In this document: positions 11,028-21,718 of the stretch, one piece after another
Position numbering within the stretch: position 1 is the first letter of the stretch
Layout: each line of letters starts with the position of its first letter
DNA from: Symbiodinium natans
Taxonomy: Eukaryota > Sar > Dinophyceae > Suessiales > Symbiodiniaceae
DNA length: 64,000 nt
NCBI GenBank assembly: GCA_905221605.1
Contig: CAJNDS010000080.1
Span: forward strand, 1,041,291-1,105,290
Reading direction: 5' to 3'
The notes under the pieces: model-generated
Told to the model about the DNA's origin: nothing
What the model saw: only the letters and a program-made list of their open reading frames with translations
Database searches by the model: none
Program-made: the position numbers and the translations under genes

Positions 11028-12665
11028 GTGTTTTTGAACGGCATACCGAACCAGCTGCAAGACTCGGGTATGCTGCTCGGAATCGCTGACACGCTACTGC
11101 ATCTGCCTGAAACGTTTCCGGCAGCGTATTTGAAGGTTTATGACCCTATCATCACGCAGTGCCTTAGATTGTCGGGGGCATTGCAGCATTTCGACCTTGC
11201 TCAAATGTTGGATTGCCCGGTCCCGCAGCTGGACCAAGCAAGGCTTTCGGAGTCCCTGGTGGGGTATGGCTTTCTTACCACAGCGCAGTACATCGCGGAC
11301 CTTTTCTCTGCGGTGTCGGACTTGCCGAGTGTCATCAATGCCAGCTTTCCTGCAATGCTCAGCTACGCTGACCCAGATTATTGGCTGGGTGCACTTCTGC
11401 TCGCATTCGAGTCCCACCAAAAAGGTCCCCTGGAGCGTACGGCAGGGCTGCCCAGTGTTATTGGTTTTCCTGAATCTGAGAATAAAATTACTGACCTGCA
11501 GATCAATGTGCCGCCTGCAGCCATGGTGGCCTTCTTGGCTGGCCGAGCTTATCGGTGTCCCAAGTGCCCCACTACCAAATATGTGATGGACGCGCACAGT
11601 GGACTGCCACAAGTCACTGGCCAAGCCTCCCAAGAAGCCTTGCAGGCATGGGCCGCAGCTGCTCAGCACACGGACGTGGAAACGGCCAGGCTTGCCCAGC
11701 CCAGCCTGAATACGTTCCTAGGCATCACGCTGCAGGGCACAGAGACACTTGGGAAAAGGCACTATCAAGAATTTAGGCCGGACCTCCCCCCTGCCCATTT
11801 CCTTGACGCCATCAGGCTTGCTCTTGCAGCCTCGGTGGCCAACCAAAACATTGAACATTTTTGGTCAGTTTATAACTTGGAATGGCCTGACACTTCTCAC
11901 AGAATGGCTGTTTTTCTACGGCGAGTGTTGCCATTAGAGTGCCTGCTCTCCTCGCCCTTGGCTGCGCCTGTGGAAGCAAACACTGCAGCAACCTCGCCGG
12001 AGGTCGTCAGCATCTCTTCCGAAACTAACGAAGGCTCTCCCTGCCCGATGGATGACATGTCGGACGCGGAGGACGAACCCGAGGCACAGGTGAATGATTG
12101 GCGCTTCTCGGAGCTGCGAACCACTGACCTTGCAGCTTTGCGAGAAGTGGATGTCTCCGCCCCTTTCCGGCTGCCAGTCATCTTTGATGCGCATTGGAAA
12201 GGGATCAGCACCACACCCACCAAGCATGGGCCCCGACGTCCCCAAAATGCGTGGTATGACGCAGCCACTGCTCATTGGGCTGCCATTAAGGGGCTCATGC
12301 GAGCCAAACATCCAACCAAGCAGCGACTCAACAGCTTCTGGTTTAAGATGTACTGTCATGGCACCCCCAAGGACCCTGATCCTTCGGCCCTGCGTGCGGC
12401 AGTTACCTCCTTCCCCTTTCAGTATAAGGACGAAGGTGTTGTGCAGTACAGGCAAATCCAGGAAGCTGTCCGGGTGATGTGGCTTGCGGCCCAAACCTCA
12501 ATGACAAGATACAGGAGTATCCCCATTCCGGACGGCATCCCTGAGTGGGGGGTTGATGAGCAAGAGCTGCCTCCAATGCAGGTCATGCCCAGCAGTACGC
12601 GTTCCCATACCACCTCAGATGGCCATCGCTCCCGGCGTCCGGACTGGGATGGCTCCTGGCAATAG
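11028..12665 (+). CDS. Hypothetical protein, 545 aa
   Basis: A long uninterrupted frame with protein-like composition: hydrophobic helical N-terminal half, one CPKC pair (RAYRCPKCPT) near residue 180, an acidic serine-rich linker near residues 310-360 (PMDDMSDAEDEPEAQ), and a basic, tryptophan-containing C-terminal half (RLNSFWFKMYCHGTP). The reported start is a GTG; the first internal ATG (at 11069, in GMLLGIADTLL) is about 14 codons in. I do not recognise the family. Position between retroelement remnants suggests a mobile-element protein, but a host exon cannot be excluded. Confidence 0.5.
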   Translation: MFLNGIPNQLQDSGMLLGIADTLLHLPETFPAAYLKVYDPIITQCLRLSGALQHFDLAQMLDCPVPQLDQARLSESLVGYGFLTTAQYIADLFSAVSDLPSVINASFPAMLSYADPDYWLGALLLAFESHQKGPLERTAGLPSVIGFPESENKITDLQINVPPAAMVAFLAGRAYRCPKCPTTKYVMDAHSGLPQVTGQASQEALQAWAAAAQHTDVETARLAQPSLNTFLGITLQGTETLGKRHYQEFRPDLPPAHFLDAIRLALAASVANQNIEHFWSVYNLEWPDTSHRMAVFLRRVLPLECLLSSPLAAPVEANTAATSPEVVSISSETNEGSPCPMDDMSDAEDEPEAQVNDWRFSELRTTDLAALREVDVSAPFRLPVIFDAHWKGISTTPTKHGPRRPQNAWYDAATAHWAAIKGLMRAKHPTKQRLNSFWFKMYCHGTPKDPDPSALRAAVTSFPFQYKDEGVVQYRQIQEAVRVMWLAAQTSMTRYRSIPIPDGIPEWGVDEQELPPMQVMPSSTRSHTTSDGHRSRRPDWDGSWQ

Positions 12666-12701
12666 ACAGCAACCTGTCATCTGAGGGCTCCTACTGACGC
12701 C

Positions 12702-14450
12702 ATGCGAACGCACCATTGCGTCCTTTCATGGCATGCTGCCCAGCGTGATGTGAGCCCTCACATCTCCTCGCCGATACATGCCGCAAGACTACCTCGGGAT
12801 ATTCTTGGTTGGCAACCCTCTCGTGGTCTATGCCACGGATTGATCGTGCTTGTCTTTTGTGTGCTTACAGCTTGCAGCTGTGAACACCCTTCTGTGTCGG
12901 CCCCGCGGTGTGCCTGTGGGAACGGGGGGCCTTTATTTCGTGGTTGCTCCACTGGCCATCTGCCACGGACCACCCTGGCCCGGTCCTGCTTGGCTGTTCC
13001 AGCCTTGTCATCGGTAAAACGGCCAATCTTCCTTTTCTCTGCCCCCTCTAGGTGGGCAGGTTGCCTGCTTCGTTGTGCTACGACCGTGTGTGAACCACTT
13101 GGACTTGAGTGTTGACCATCTCTCGTCTGGACGGTGACACCCTTGTCGTACAACGGCGTCATACCAATTGGGAGAGACCAGCTAGGGGATGCTGCGTCTG
13201 GGTTGTGGACACTTCTACGCGGAGATCAGGTTTCCACATCCCTGGCAATGTGCCATCGAGCACCTGTGGACAACCTGGCCTTCACGAGAGCCATTCTCGC
13301 CTGTGCTTGGGTTGCTGCGGGGTTCCCTGCCTTGGGTGTATATCTCTGCTTGCGTCAAAGCAGCCATACATGACTATCTCCCCAACGGTAGGTGGCCAAG
13401 CGTGATGTGAGCCCTCACATCTCCTCGCCGACGTCCGTCGGTTTGGGCAGGGAGGGTCTGATTCTGGTCATTGAACCCTCAACCCTCACCGACCAAGGAG
13501 ATAGTTGCTTGGCCTTGAGTGTGAAGTTTCGACTGGGGGACTCTCCCGCTTCCTGCAGGGCAGGTGGGGTCCCCGCCTACTTGGGTCCACCTGATGGCTC
13601 TGATTGGAACGAAGCAGTCAAGCCTGCTTTGGCCGTCGGACGAGACTCTTGTGAGTCCAAAGAACGTTGCGCCTTGTGCTCGGAGAGGCTCCACTGGCTG
13701 ACCACCATGGAGTGCTCTGGGCTGGTCCTACCCTTTGTTCTTGCCGTTAAGTCCCCACTGGCTGACCACCATGGGGCAACTTTACACTTCGGATCAAGAA
13801 GGTTGCCACCTGCAACGTCCCGTGCCAAGGCACGACTCTGCCCCGCCTGTGATGGCGGACTTGTGAACCTTCTCGTGAACGGCCTTAATGTATTCGCATC
13901 GGTGGCTGCATGATGGTGATTTTGTGAATCTGGCAACATCGCAACTTGCGACGCACCTGCACACTCGGTGCTACAGGTGTGCTCCCGGCCTCTTCGACGA
14001 CTTCGAGTACTGAGTGCACAGGGTGACCTAGCAGTTCGGCGCGCTGGCTGTGGACACGTCTACGTGGAAGTTATGCACCCGCTGACGTGGCAGAAAGCCA
14101 TTCTCCACTTGTAGAACAACCTGGCCCTCTTGTGACTCTGGAGGGTCACCCTTGTCTGAGCTGGCCTGCGGCAGGGCAAGTGGGCTCCCCGCCCGCGTGG
14201 ATGTTACCTGAAGGCTCTGATTGGACCAAAGTAGCAATACCGTGGAGATCCTTGCACCTCGGCACCAATGTGATGTGAGCCCTCCCATCTCCTTACCGAC
14301 GTACCTCGCGGGTTTGGGTTTGGAGGGACCTAATGCATGCCGATGCGCAGGCCAGCGCCAAGGTGGCGTGGCCTTGTGTGAGATGCCTGGACTGGGAGGT
14401 TCCTCGTTGTCATTTTTAACCCTGTGGTTAAGGGTTTGATGACTTGCTGT
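12702..14450. repeat. Diverged direct repeats with GATGTGAG palindrome
   Basis: An 18-bp near-perfect palindrome, GATGTGAG-CC-CTCACATC, occurs at 12747-12764 and 13404-13421, and with one mismatch at 14272-14289. Sequence after it (TCTCCTCGCCGACG, then GGTTTGGG) and blocks before it (TGTGGACACTTCTACG near 13,203 against TGTGGACACGTCTACG near 14,049; GATGGCTCTGATTGGA near 13,592 against AAGGCTCTGATTGGA near 14,212) are shared. They look like diverged tandem copies of one unit of roughly 0.65-0.87 kb. No convincing gene is present. Confidence 0.65.
13680..13960 (+). repeat. Inverted repeat arm, partner at 15,885-16,175
   Basis: The block beginning CCACTGGCTGACCACCATGG, which contains that segment twice, and ending TCTGGCAACATCGCAA recurs in reverse complement at 15,885-16,175. 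The arms are diverged and differ by indels. No ORF is shared, so this is an old inverted duplication of non-coding repeat sequence. Confidence 0.7.
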
Positions 14451-14820
14451 GGAATCTCCCCGTTTCAATACTGCAGGTTTGCCCTTTGTCTCTGACTGTT
14501 GGTACGCCCGCTTCCAATCTTCCGTTGTGGGCCAGTTATCCATGGCGTACACTCAACCCACATTCACCACAGTACATCCCTTTGACCGCAGGCCGAAGGA
14601 TTGGCGCGATGTGGCCATGTCAGCCAACGGCAGAATGGCTAAGGTGGTGGTTGTGGTTGTTTCACTCCTCTTAGTTTGCAAAGGAACTTCGGTGCGAACA
14701 TACCACAACACATCTTCTCAAGAATGTCTGGAGGATACAGAAAACAAGCGGGGACGATTTCAACAACCTAGGAGGTTTTTCGGCACCCGTAAAAAAATGG
14801 GTCATGGCCTAAACTTACCC

Positions 14821-15600
14821 TGAGACCCAAAAGCCTCGACCAACACAGAGAATAGAAGCCGAAGTCCACAACTGGAACCGCGGCACGTCGAATTATGTGT
14901 ATAGACTTTCTCAAGGACGCGGTGCCCTGTGCAGGAACCGTCCATAGGAGCGAACCGGAACCTCAAAGAAGTTTAACGATTGCGAAAAACGGCAACAGGA
15001 AGGTGAAAACGACACATCGTCGATTTCTTATCTTAGCAGCAACGGGCAGTTCGTTATCGACGTGAAGTACAGTGGCCTGACATGCAGTGGCACTGTATCG
15101 AGAACAACACCTTTTCCGTTTGGCTGTCAAGATTCCCCCTACAACATCTGGAGGTACATGCACATTGGGACAACGACCACCACCACCACCACCACAACCA
15201 CCACTGCCACTGCCACGTGGGACAACTACAGCAGCTGTGCCCACAGTCGTGGAGGTCACTGTCCAGCTCGCCGTTGATGACCCCGCCACGGTTACCGAGA
15301 ACACCACCTTGACCAATGCCATGATCAAGGTTTTGCAGAGCTGATGGAGTGGATGATGCATCTCAGGTGACACTTAAGTTCGAACAGTCTCGGCGGCTTC
15401 AGGCGAGGAAGCTTCAGGTCACTCTTGTCGCCATCTTCAAGGTGACTCTTCCCAATGCCGCTGAGTAGACGAAGACCGCCCTCGATGCTGTCTCTGTTTC
15501 GGCCACCAACACTGCCACTCGCCCAGAACAGAGCAAGCAGCAGTAAAGCGTGCCGGCACACCTGTGCCGGTCAAGCCAGGTACTCATACCTGGCCAACTG
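14821..15600. other. No gene recognised; contains ACC microsatellite
   Basis: Nothing protein-like. A trinucleotide (CAC/ACC) microsatellite lies at about 15,174-15,205. The His-rich and Thr-rich ORFs here are only its translation. Confidence 0.5.
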
Positions 15601-15616
15601 GCAACCTGGGAGGTCC

Positions 15617-15720
15617 GGGCCGGACGTCTCAATTCTTGACATTTTTTTTTTTTGCTGTTGCCTCTTTACTACATCAGTAGTAGCACAGTAGGCCGGTCTT
15701 GCTGGGCTCAACGTAAAGGG
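15617..15720 (-). repeat. SINE-like short repeat with A tract; copy at 53,993-54,055
   Basis: Read on the minus strand, about 65 bases (TTGAGCCCAGCAAGACCGG, then CCTACTGTGCTACT) lead to a run of 12 A (15,642-15,653). A relative on the plus strand at 53,993-54,055 has the same core and ends in an 11-base A run. A short conserved body with a terminal A run is typical of a retroposed short element, but no pol III boxes are identifiable. The sequence after the A run here (ATGTCAAGAATTGAG) also occurs at 11,011-11,025. Confidence 0.5.
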
Positions 15721-15884
15721 TGAAACAAGGTTAGCGCTCACAACCGCAAGACACAACAAGCAACCACCAAGCAAACAGACACCGAAGAAACAAAGCGAGC
15801 AATCGTGCTGAACTACTAGATACCCCACGGACTCAGTACTCGAGGTCGTCAATGAAGTCCCGGTTCACAAGGAAGCACAGAGCT

Positions 15885-16175
15885 TGTGGGGGAATCGCAA
15901 ATTGCGACGTTGCCAGATTCTCAAAACCACCATCATGTAGCCACTGGTGCGACAGCGTTTATTAAAACCAAGGTCATCAGAAGTTCGGATCGCGTACTCG
16001 TTGTCAAGGAGAGACAACCGACGCGCGAAAGGATGTTGCAAGTCAGACTCCCTAGGGGGGATGACAGATGCGCATATGCCCCATGGTGGTCAGCCAGTAG
16101 GGACTTAACAGCAAGAACAATCAAGCAAGACCGCCCCAGGGCTCCATGGTGGTCAGCCAGTGGAGCACCGAGCAC
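15885..16175 (-). repeat. Inverted repeat arm, partner at 13,680-13,960
   Basis: Reverse-complement partner of the 13.7-kb block. It contains two CCATGGTGGTCAGCCAGT segments at about 16,081 and 16,144, matching the two GGCTGACCACCATGG copies in the other arm. Confidence 0.7.
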
Positions 16176-16379
16176 AGGGTTTTCCGTTAAAAACCTGGCG
16201 CACAAGTGCCCACCCAGAACGGTGCCCGCACACTGCCAGAGGGGGGGCGAGTAGCTGCAGCTACCGATTATTGCTGACGGCTGCAGAAATCGTGAGGGTT
16301 TTGCGCAATCAGCCCGCCGGTCAGTGATGTAGCGTGCCGAAACTTGTGAGTTTAACTTCACAGATGGTGTGTCCCAAAA

Positions 16380-16650
16380 TCTCAACCCGGAGAAGACACG
16401 ACTCCGCTACATGTGCACCATCCTTCTAACATCGTGCCCATTTTATGCGCCCCAAACTGACGCATTTTTGAGACGTCCAGCGCAGTTCCCCTAGGTTCAG
16501 TCGATCCGTTGTCAGCCGCGCTAGACGTGACTCAGCGTCCGTCATCTGGCCTACATGGGAAATCTGGGCCCCACTTCTGGAGCTAAATTTTGACCCAGAG
16601 CTGAATCTGGGCGCCCTCGCTTTTGGTGGCGACCCCGTCTCCGGACCCAC
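16380..16650 (-). pseudogene. Retroelement coding remnant, related to 10.5-10.8 kb
   Basis: A 74-aa minus-strand frame (16426-16650) contains DAESRLARLTTDRLNLGE followed by LRWTSQKCVSLGRIKWARC, and the DNA of the second part matches 10,550-10,610 in inverted orientation. It is probably a fragment of the element that also left the Gag at 9.4-10.5 kb. No domain can be assigned. Confidence 0.4.
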
Positions 16651-16656
16651 CAGGTT

Positions 16657-18582
16657 TGTGAAAACACAGCAGCAGCGCGCTGAACCCTCTTTTTCTCACG
16701 ACTTGAGCCAAAGTCATAAGCCGGAGGCTTCGTCAGTGAAACTCTTTACACACAGGTGAAAACTCTGCTCTGCCACGTGTTCTCCACAGCCACAAAACAA
16801 ACTCAAACGTCAGTGGGAGTTCTCGGGACCTACCCAACTACACCTAAAGCAAGCAAAAACGTGCACAGTCACTTCTACAGCTTCCAGACACACATCCCTA
16901 CAACTCAAGCAATTCAAAAAGGCTTTCCCACTTAAAGCAGCACTCCCGTCGAGCCTCCAAGGCACAACTACGGAGTTCCTACAACTACACACACACAACT
17001 CTGAGCCAGCATGCAGGACAACAAAGTTAACATGTCCTTAGACAGGAACTTTCACACCCCCGCTTGGACTGTGATGCCTCAGAGCCACGCACTTCTTCAC
17101 AGTTCGGTGTTTCCAGTGCTTAAACATCTCATCCCAGGCAAAGTCCGAAAGCGAGCACTCCTACTGCCGACCTAAGAAGGTGTTCCTACAAGACCTAACG
17201 TGACTTTCGCAGCACGCAAAAGAGCTCTACCCAGTTTAGTCGGATAGATACCTGTTTCTTCGACACTAGCAAGTGAAACATGCTGATGACTTTTGTCACA
17301 GGGCTTTCCAGAGAAGATTTCACTCCACTCCTCTCGGTTTGTAGCAAAGAACCACCGCTTAAAGACCCCGTCGAAGGCACAACGGTCCACAACCCTTCCA
17401 AAGTTCAGACCAAGGCGCTTCTTTTCTTTCAGATAACTTTCCTCCTTCCAAAGACCACAGTTCTTTGGCCATTCCTGGGTAACCAGGATCTCTTTGCAGC
17501 GGTCCTCCAGAAGTCTTCCTAAAGCTTTCCAAGATGCAACATGCTTCTTGACCTGCTCTCGCCACCGATGTCGAAACTTCGGTCGATGCCAGTTCTTAAA
17601 GCGGTAGCTACATCCAGCGGTACACGGGGAAGCTATGTGGACATAGATCTGGGGCGGTTTCCTACTCAACAGACACAGCAAGACCTCTCCTAGAAACATT
17701 TGAGTACTCTTGCTTAAGAAGTCTTCTTTCTCAGTTATGCCTATATATGCTACTCGGTCACGAGCACACGCTCGGCACAACGCACTGTCCGTTGAACAAA
17801 ACACCTCGATCACAAGCAGAGGAACAGATCCCAACGCAAGGTCTCTTGCCACTGGCTCGTACTTCGCCAGGTTTGTCGGGATTTTCTCAAGCTTTTCACA
17901 TACTTCTTCAAGTTCTTCCATTCGTTCACGAAGGTGTTCAGGAACTACAAGACCCTGAAGGTCTTCTTCACACACTCTTTCCAGTCCACACGCAACCAGC
18001 AAATGCTCAAGCAACAACTCCTCAGGAGATTTCGTCAGTCCATCGGCTGGATTCCGTTCTCCACTGATGAAGCTTAGAATCAGCCTTTCCAGGTGGACTA
18101 GCTCTTGAAGATAGCGATGACGAAGCTCCAGGTGCCGAACACGGCGTAACAACCCCGTCATTTTGCTAATCGACAAAGCGGCTTCCGAATCCGAAGCCAG
18201 GTGAATCGGAAACTCACCGGTCTCTCCTTTGGGCATTCCATACAGGAGCGTTTCCATGAGCAAAGACAAGTACACCGACTCTTTGGCTGCCTCAGTCAGG
18301 GCTGCCAATTCGGCCTCCGCCGAACTCAACGCGGTCACCGACTGTTTCCGCGAGAAAGTTTTGATCATGATGCCATGCCACTTCACGATAGCACCAGACA
18401 CAGAGCAAATGTTCCATGACGCATCCACAAAGCCAGAGAGCCTGGTTTCCGAAGCGCAGCAAGGATACTCCAACGCTTCTGCCGAAAATCGCTGAAGGTA
18501 CTCAGGCAAAGCCATCACCCAGCGAACCACGCGTCTCAAGCAAGCTTCTGCCTGGCTATCTGGGTCACTCTGATACCGGCCC
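16657..18582 (-). repeat. Left arm of 1.9-kb inverted duplication (empty target site inside)
   Basis: On the minus strand this is the last ~1.4 kb of the copia pol gene plus ~510 bases of 3' sequence. It matches the plus strand at 22601-24137 and, after an interruption, 53600-53982, with few substitutions. The outer end is TGTGTTTTCACA. It contains the 13-bp sequence GAAAGTTCCTGTC once, at 17041-17053 (minus), uninterrupted. That is the pre-insertion state of the site occupied by the 29.5-kb array in the other arm. Confidence 0.95.
16702..16725 (-). other. Spliced-leader-like sequence (also 53914-53937)
   Basis: On the minus strand, TCCGGCTTATGAC followed by TTTGGCTCAAG. The last 11 bases equal the 3' end of the dinoflagellate spliced leader, and the first four match its 5' part, with a degenerate middle. 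It could be a relic of a retroposed trans-spliced mRNA, or chance; an 11-base match has roughly a few percent chance in this much sequence. Confidence 0.3.
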
Positions 18583-21500
18583 AGAAATCCTACCGGGTAG
18601 GACAAATGCGGCAACGTCAGGCTTGCCCACATCAACTTACCAAGCACACGTCTATAGCGTTCATACGCCTCAGTGCTGATAGGTGTTCCAGCCTCCTTCT
18701 TCCGGTACTCCCTCTCGAGGTTTCCCAGCACTGGTTTCACACCTTTTCCGCTAATGCCAAACTCTTCTCCAAGCGACTTCAAGTACCCCGGCTTCAGGCC
18801 AAAGAACACAGGCCCGTGCTCAGTGGTTCGGGCGATCACTCGACCCAAGAACTCGAGCTGCCCAGTCTTGCCAGGTTCTAGAAGCCCTGTCTGCTTCATT
18901 TTATAGATCTTCGCTAGCTTAGCGTACAGATCCTTGGCAACTGGCGGATTCTGGGAAAAGATGATGAGATCGTCAACATACACTAACACCAAGGTCAGCG
19001 CACCATCCTTCTCAAGCCGGTGATGCACAGTAGGGTCGGCAGTCTCACCAAACCCAAACTGCTTACGCAGCGTGCTTGTAAACTCTAGGTACCAGCTCAG
19101 TGGTCCTACTCTCAAGCCATTCATGGCTTTGTGTAGCTGCGCAAACAGCGGCTTGTTCTCCTCATCATACATCCCATTCGGAAACCGGATACACTCTACT
19201 CCCTGCACAGGCGCTTGCATGAAGGCAACGCTCACATCTGCTGACAACAAGGTGCCACCTCTGACAGCATGAATAGCAAGGACACCCCTCAAGGCTTCCA
19301 AAGACGTGGTGGGGGAATATATCCCATCAGCTAGAGGATTGGATCCAAATGCATAGTCTCTCACAACAAGACGAGCACGAACTCGTTCAGGGTTCGTGGC
19401 CGACGGTTTCGAAGTCAGAACCCACCTAGTCGTATGGATTCTCCGTGTAGCTCGTTTACGGGCCTCAGCTTCTCCTATAATCGTAGCTACACCAAAAGCA
19501 TCAAGTTCTGAGAGCTCGAGTCTCATACCTTCTTCAAGATGCTTACGAGGCAAAACCTTGCCAGAAACTTCGCAAACCGCATTGTCCGGGACATGGACCC
19601 AAATCTTCTTTCCACCAAACTTCATACGGAACCACTCTTTGACATCATCTCCCTTACGGATTTTTGTTGTAACTCTCAAGTCAGGCCCATCAAAGAGTTG
19701 CCTAAGGCCATGCTCATAGAGCCACGTCAGGCCCTCTTCCATGGCATCGTCTTCTCCTGGATCCATAGGGGCGTCGAGGTCCTCAAGACCTACGCCTCCG
19801 GGAGGCTCAACCTCCATGCCTGTTTCTTCAGGCACGTCCGAAAAATCCGGAGAATACCCATCCAACTCTCCTTCTTCTTCCATTGCTTCAGGGCCCTCAA
19901 GAGCAGGTGGTTCGGTGCGTTCAACAGGAAACTCAAGACTTCCTTCCGGGATATTTGGGGAATCAAGCGGCGGACTCGGACCATCGATTGGAACATCGAA
20001 CTTGATGGGTCTTTCAGGGTCTTCCTTATTACCTCGAAGGTCACGCAAAGCAGCTTTGTCAAACTCCACTGGATCTTTGGCACGAAAAGAGCTGAAGATT
20101 TCCAAACGAGGGGGCTTTCCAATACCTATTGGAACAAAGACCCGAATCCCGGATCCATTAGCACCGTGAGGTCCTACATAGAGTGCCCTCACCAAGCGCT
20201 TTCCGCGGTGCTCTGGGTAGTCCTTCTGAGGCTTCCCAAAGCCCACAACCCCAAACTCACAGCTCTTCACTGGCTGAACTGTCGACCCACGCAGTCTCTC
20301 CAAAGGCGTGCTGTGTTCCTTGGACACATGAAACAAGTTATGCATCCTCACAGAGTACCTCATGGCCTCAACAAACAGATGGCTCCCTAGAGGCAACTTT
20401 TCACCTACACGCTCTTCTAAGCCCAGCCAAACAGACCAGAACGCTTCTTTCACAAGGCAAACATGGCGTTCAACGATGCCCTTCGCTTGAGGTCTGTTTA
20501 TCGCGAACGGGACCCAGTGCATTGACCTCCCCCCGAATGTCCGGTGTTTCGCTGCATTGCGGAAAACACTCTCGAGGAGATTTTCTTGGTCCCCGTGGAC
20601 AACAATGTCCAATCCACTCAATCCCATTTCCGTAAAGGCTTTGCAAACCGATACAGCGGGCACTTCATCCTCAGGTCCTAAGACCACGGTATGTATGTAC
20701 CCCGACACCACATGAACCATGAGAAGGAAACGAACATTCTTTCCGAAAAATCCAAAGTCGACTTGCAACTCTCCGGGTCCGTGGTGGTGTTTCATGTGCT
20801 TCCTACGAGCCGGCACTCTCCCTCTAGCGCTTTGACATGTGTCACAGCAACTAAGATAAGGTTGGTGGCCCTTATTTCGGTGCGCCTTCAGCCGCTCCGA
20901 GGTCAAATAGACCGGAACCTCAGGATCCAGAGCATCGCTCACCACCTCCGGGGAACTCAGGGCACCCGGTTCACCTGAGGGAACATTCTCCACACGGGGT
21001 TTCTTTCGAACATCGGAGGGCCTAGGGGGTTCACTTCCGCTGGGTTTCGCAAGTTCAGCTTCCAACGGATCAGGAATCAACTCTTCCTCCGACTCCGAAT
21101 TCACAACAACCGGGGTCGGCAAACCAGCCAGCATACGCAGGGCCTCAGAACGTGCCACGGCCTTCTTTTGCTCGGACCCCCGCAGGGACCCAAGCCCACA
21201 CAAGGCCCACTTCTTCAAGGCACGCCAACGTTTCATCATTGGCCCTTTTGCTTCCTCGCCCGTAGGCTCAGCTTTCAACTCACAAGCAAGCACGCCACGC
21301 AAAAACAACAGGCGGCGCACAACACTCCAAGACCTACGTGGCACACGTCCTACCAAAGTTACACGCACAAACTTCAGCCTACTCCTACGGCGCACACTCA
21401 AAAGCTTCACGCACCTACGCAGCCAACCTCTGAAAACCAAACCCAGAACCAACCCTAAAGCCAAGGCACTGCTTCCTTTCCATGAAGACCTGGGCACAGA

Positions 21501-21707
21501 GGGACAGTGCGCAGACCCATTCGCGGCAGGCAGGCTGCACTCACAGTCACCTACCAAGCACTCAAACGCTCCTACCCTACCTCCTAATGCACACAGCCAG
21601 TCTCCTACTGCAAACAGCAGGGCTTTCAGACCTACTCCTACCAATTTTGTGCATTGCGGCGAAGATCGGAGCAACTCATGCCCGGCTTTTAGGCCCTCAG
21701 GGCCCAT
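17172..21707 (-). CDS. pol: Copia-type (Ty1) pol polyprotein, 1511 aa
   Basis: Intact pol of an LTR-type retrotransposon. I place the start at the ATG at 21707, 11 bases after the stop of the upstream gag-like ORF; the frame stays open further upstream but that part is a shadow. Approximate residues: 275, integrase zinc-binding region (HQPYLSCCDTC); 314-407, integrase core with Asp in LQVDFGFFG, Asp in VVHGDQEN and Glu in KGIVERHV; 760-920, copia RT with SADVSVAFMQAP and the catalytic YVDDLIIF; 1090-1150, RNase H with GFVDASWN and SSAEAELAALTEAAKE, the usual copia order. About 350 residues follow, including a part (1297-1371) with VFCSTDSALCRACARD and HIASPCTAGCS that resembles a Rossmann methyltransferase layout. 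No stop or frameshift is seen. No clear protease motif (DTG/DSG) was found. Confidence 0.9.
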   Translation of the reverse strand: MGPEGLKAGHELLRSSPQCTKLVGVGLKALLFAVGDWLCALGGRVGAFECLVGDCECSLPAANGSAHCPSVPRSSWKGSSALALGLVLGLVFRGWLRRCVKLLSVRRRSRLKFVRVTLVGRVPRRSWSVVRRLLFLRGVLACELKAEPTGEEAKGPMMKRWRALKKWALCGLGSLRGSEQKKAVARSEALRMLAGLPTPVVVNSESEEELIPDPLEAELAKPSGSEPPRPSDVRKKPRVENVPSGEPGALSSPEVVSDALDPEVPVYLTSERLKAHRNKGHQPYLSCCDTCQSARGRVPARRKHMKHHHGPGELQVDFGFFGKNVRFLLMVHVVSGYIHTVVLGPEDEVPAVSVCKAFTEMGLSGLDIVVHGDQENLLESVFRNAAKHRTFGGRSMHWVPFAINRPQAKGIVERHVCLVKEAFWSVWLGLEERVGEKLPLGSHLFVEAMRYSVRMHNLFHVSKEHSTPLERLRGSTVQPVKSCEFGVVGFGKPQKDYPEHRGKRLVRALYVGPHGANGSGIRVFVPIGIGKPPRLEIFSSFRAKDPVEFDKAALRDLRGNKEDPERPIKFDVPIDGPSPPLDSPNIPEGSLEFPVERTEPPALEGPEAMEEEGELDGYSPDFSDVPEETGMEVEPPGGVGLEDLDAPMDPGEDDAMEEGLTWLYEHGLRQLFDGPDLRVTTKIRKGDDVKEWFRMKFGGKKIWVHVPDNAVCEVSGKVLPRKHLEEGMRLELSELDAFGVATIIGEAEARKRATRRIHTTRWVLTSKPSATNPERVRARLVVRDYAFGSNPLADGIYSPTTSLEALRGVLAIHAVRGGTLLSADVSVAFMQAPVQGVECIRFPNGMYDEENKPLFAQLHKAMNGLRVGPLSWYLEFTSTLRKQFGFGETADPTVHHRLEKDGALTLVLVYVDDLIIFSQNPPVAKDLYAKLAKIYKMKQTGLLEPGKTGQLEFLGRVIARTTEHGPVFFGLKPGYLKSLGEEFGISGKGVKPVLGNLEREYRKKEAGTPISTEAYERYRRVLGKLMWASLTLPHLSYPVGFLGRYQSDPDSQAEACLRRVVRWVMALPEYLQRFSAEALEYPCCASETRLSGFVDASWNICSVSGAIVKWHGIMIKTFSRKQSVTALSSAEAELAALTEAAKESVYLSLLMETLLYGMPKGETGEFPIHLASDSEAALSISKMTGLLRRVRHLELRHRYLQELVHLERLILSFISGERNPADGLTKSPEELLLEHLLVACGLERVCEEDLQGLVVPEHLRERMEELEEVCEKLEKIPTNLAKYEPVARDLALGSVPLLVIEVFCSTDSALCRACARDRVAYIGITEKEDFLSKSTQMFLGEVLLCLLSRKPPQIYVHIASPCTAGCSYRFKNWHRPKFRHRWREQVKKHVASWKALGRLLEDRCKEILVTQEWPKNCGLWKEESYLKEKKRLGLNFGRVVDRCAFDGVFKRWFFATNREEWSEIFSGKPCDKSHQHVSLASVEETGIYPTKLGRALLRAAKVTLGLVGTPS

Positions 21708-21718
21708 ACCCAAGCATA

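Noticed and set aside
12702-13115. 137-aa and neighbouring ORFs in the 12.7-14.8 kb repeat region
   Set aside because: They are spread over several frames, are not conserved between the repeat copies and have no motif.
15174-15205. His-rich ORF
   Set aside because: It is the translation of a CAC microsatellite.
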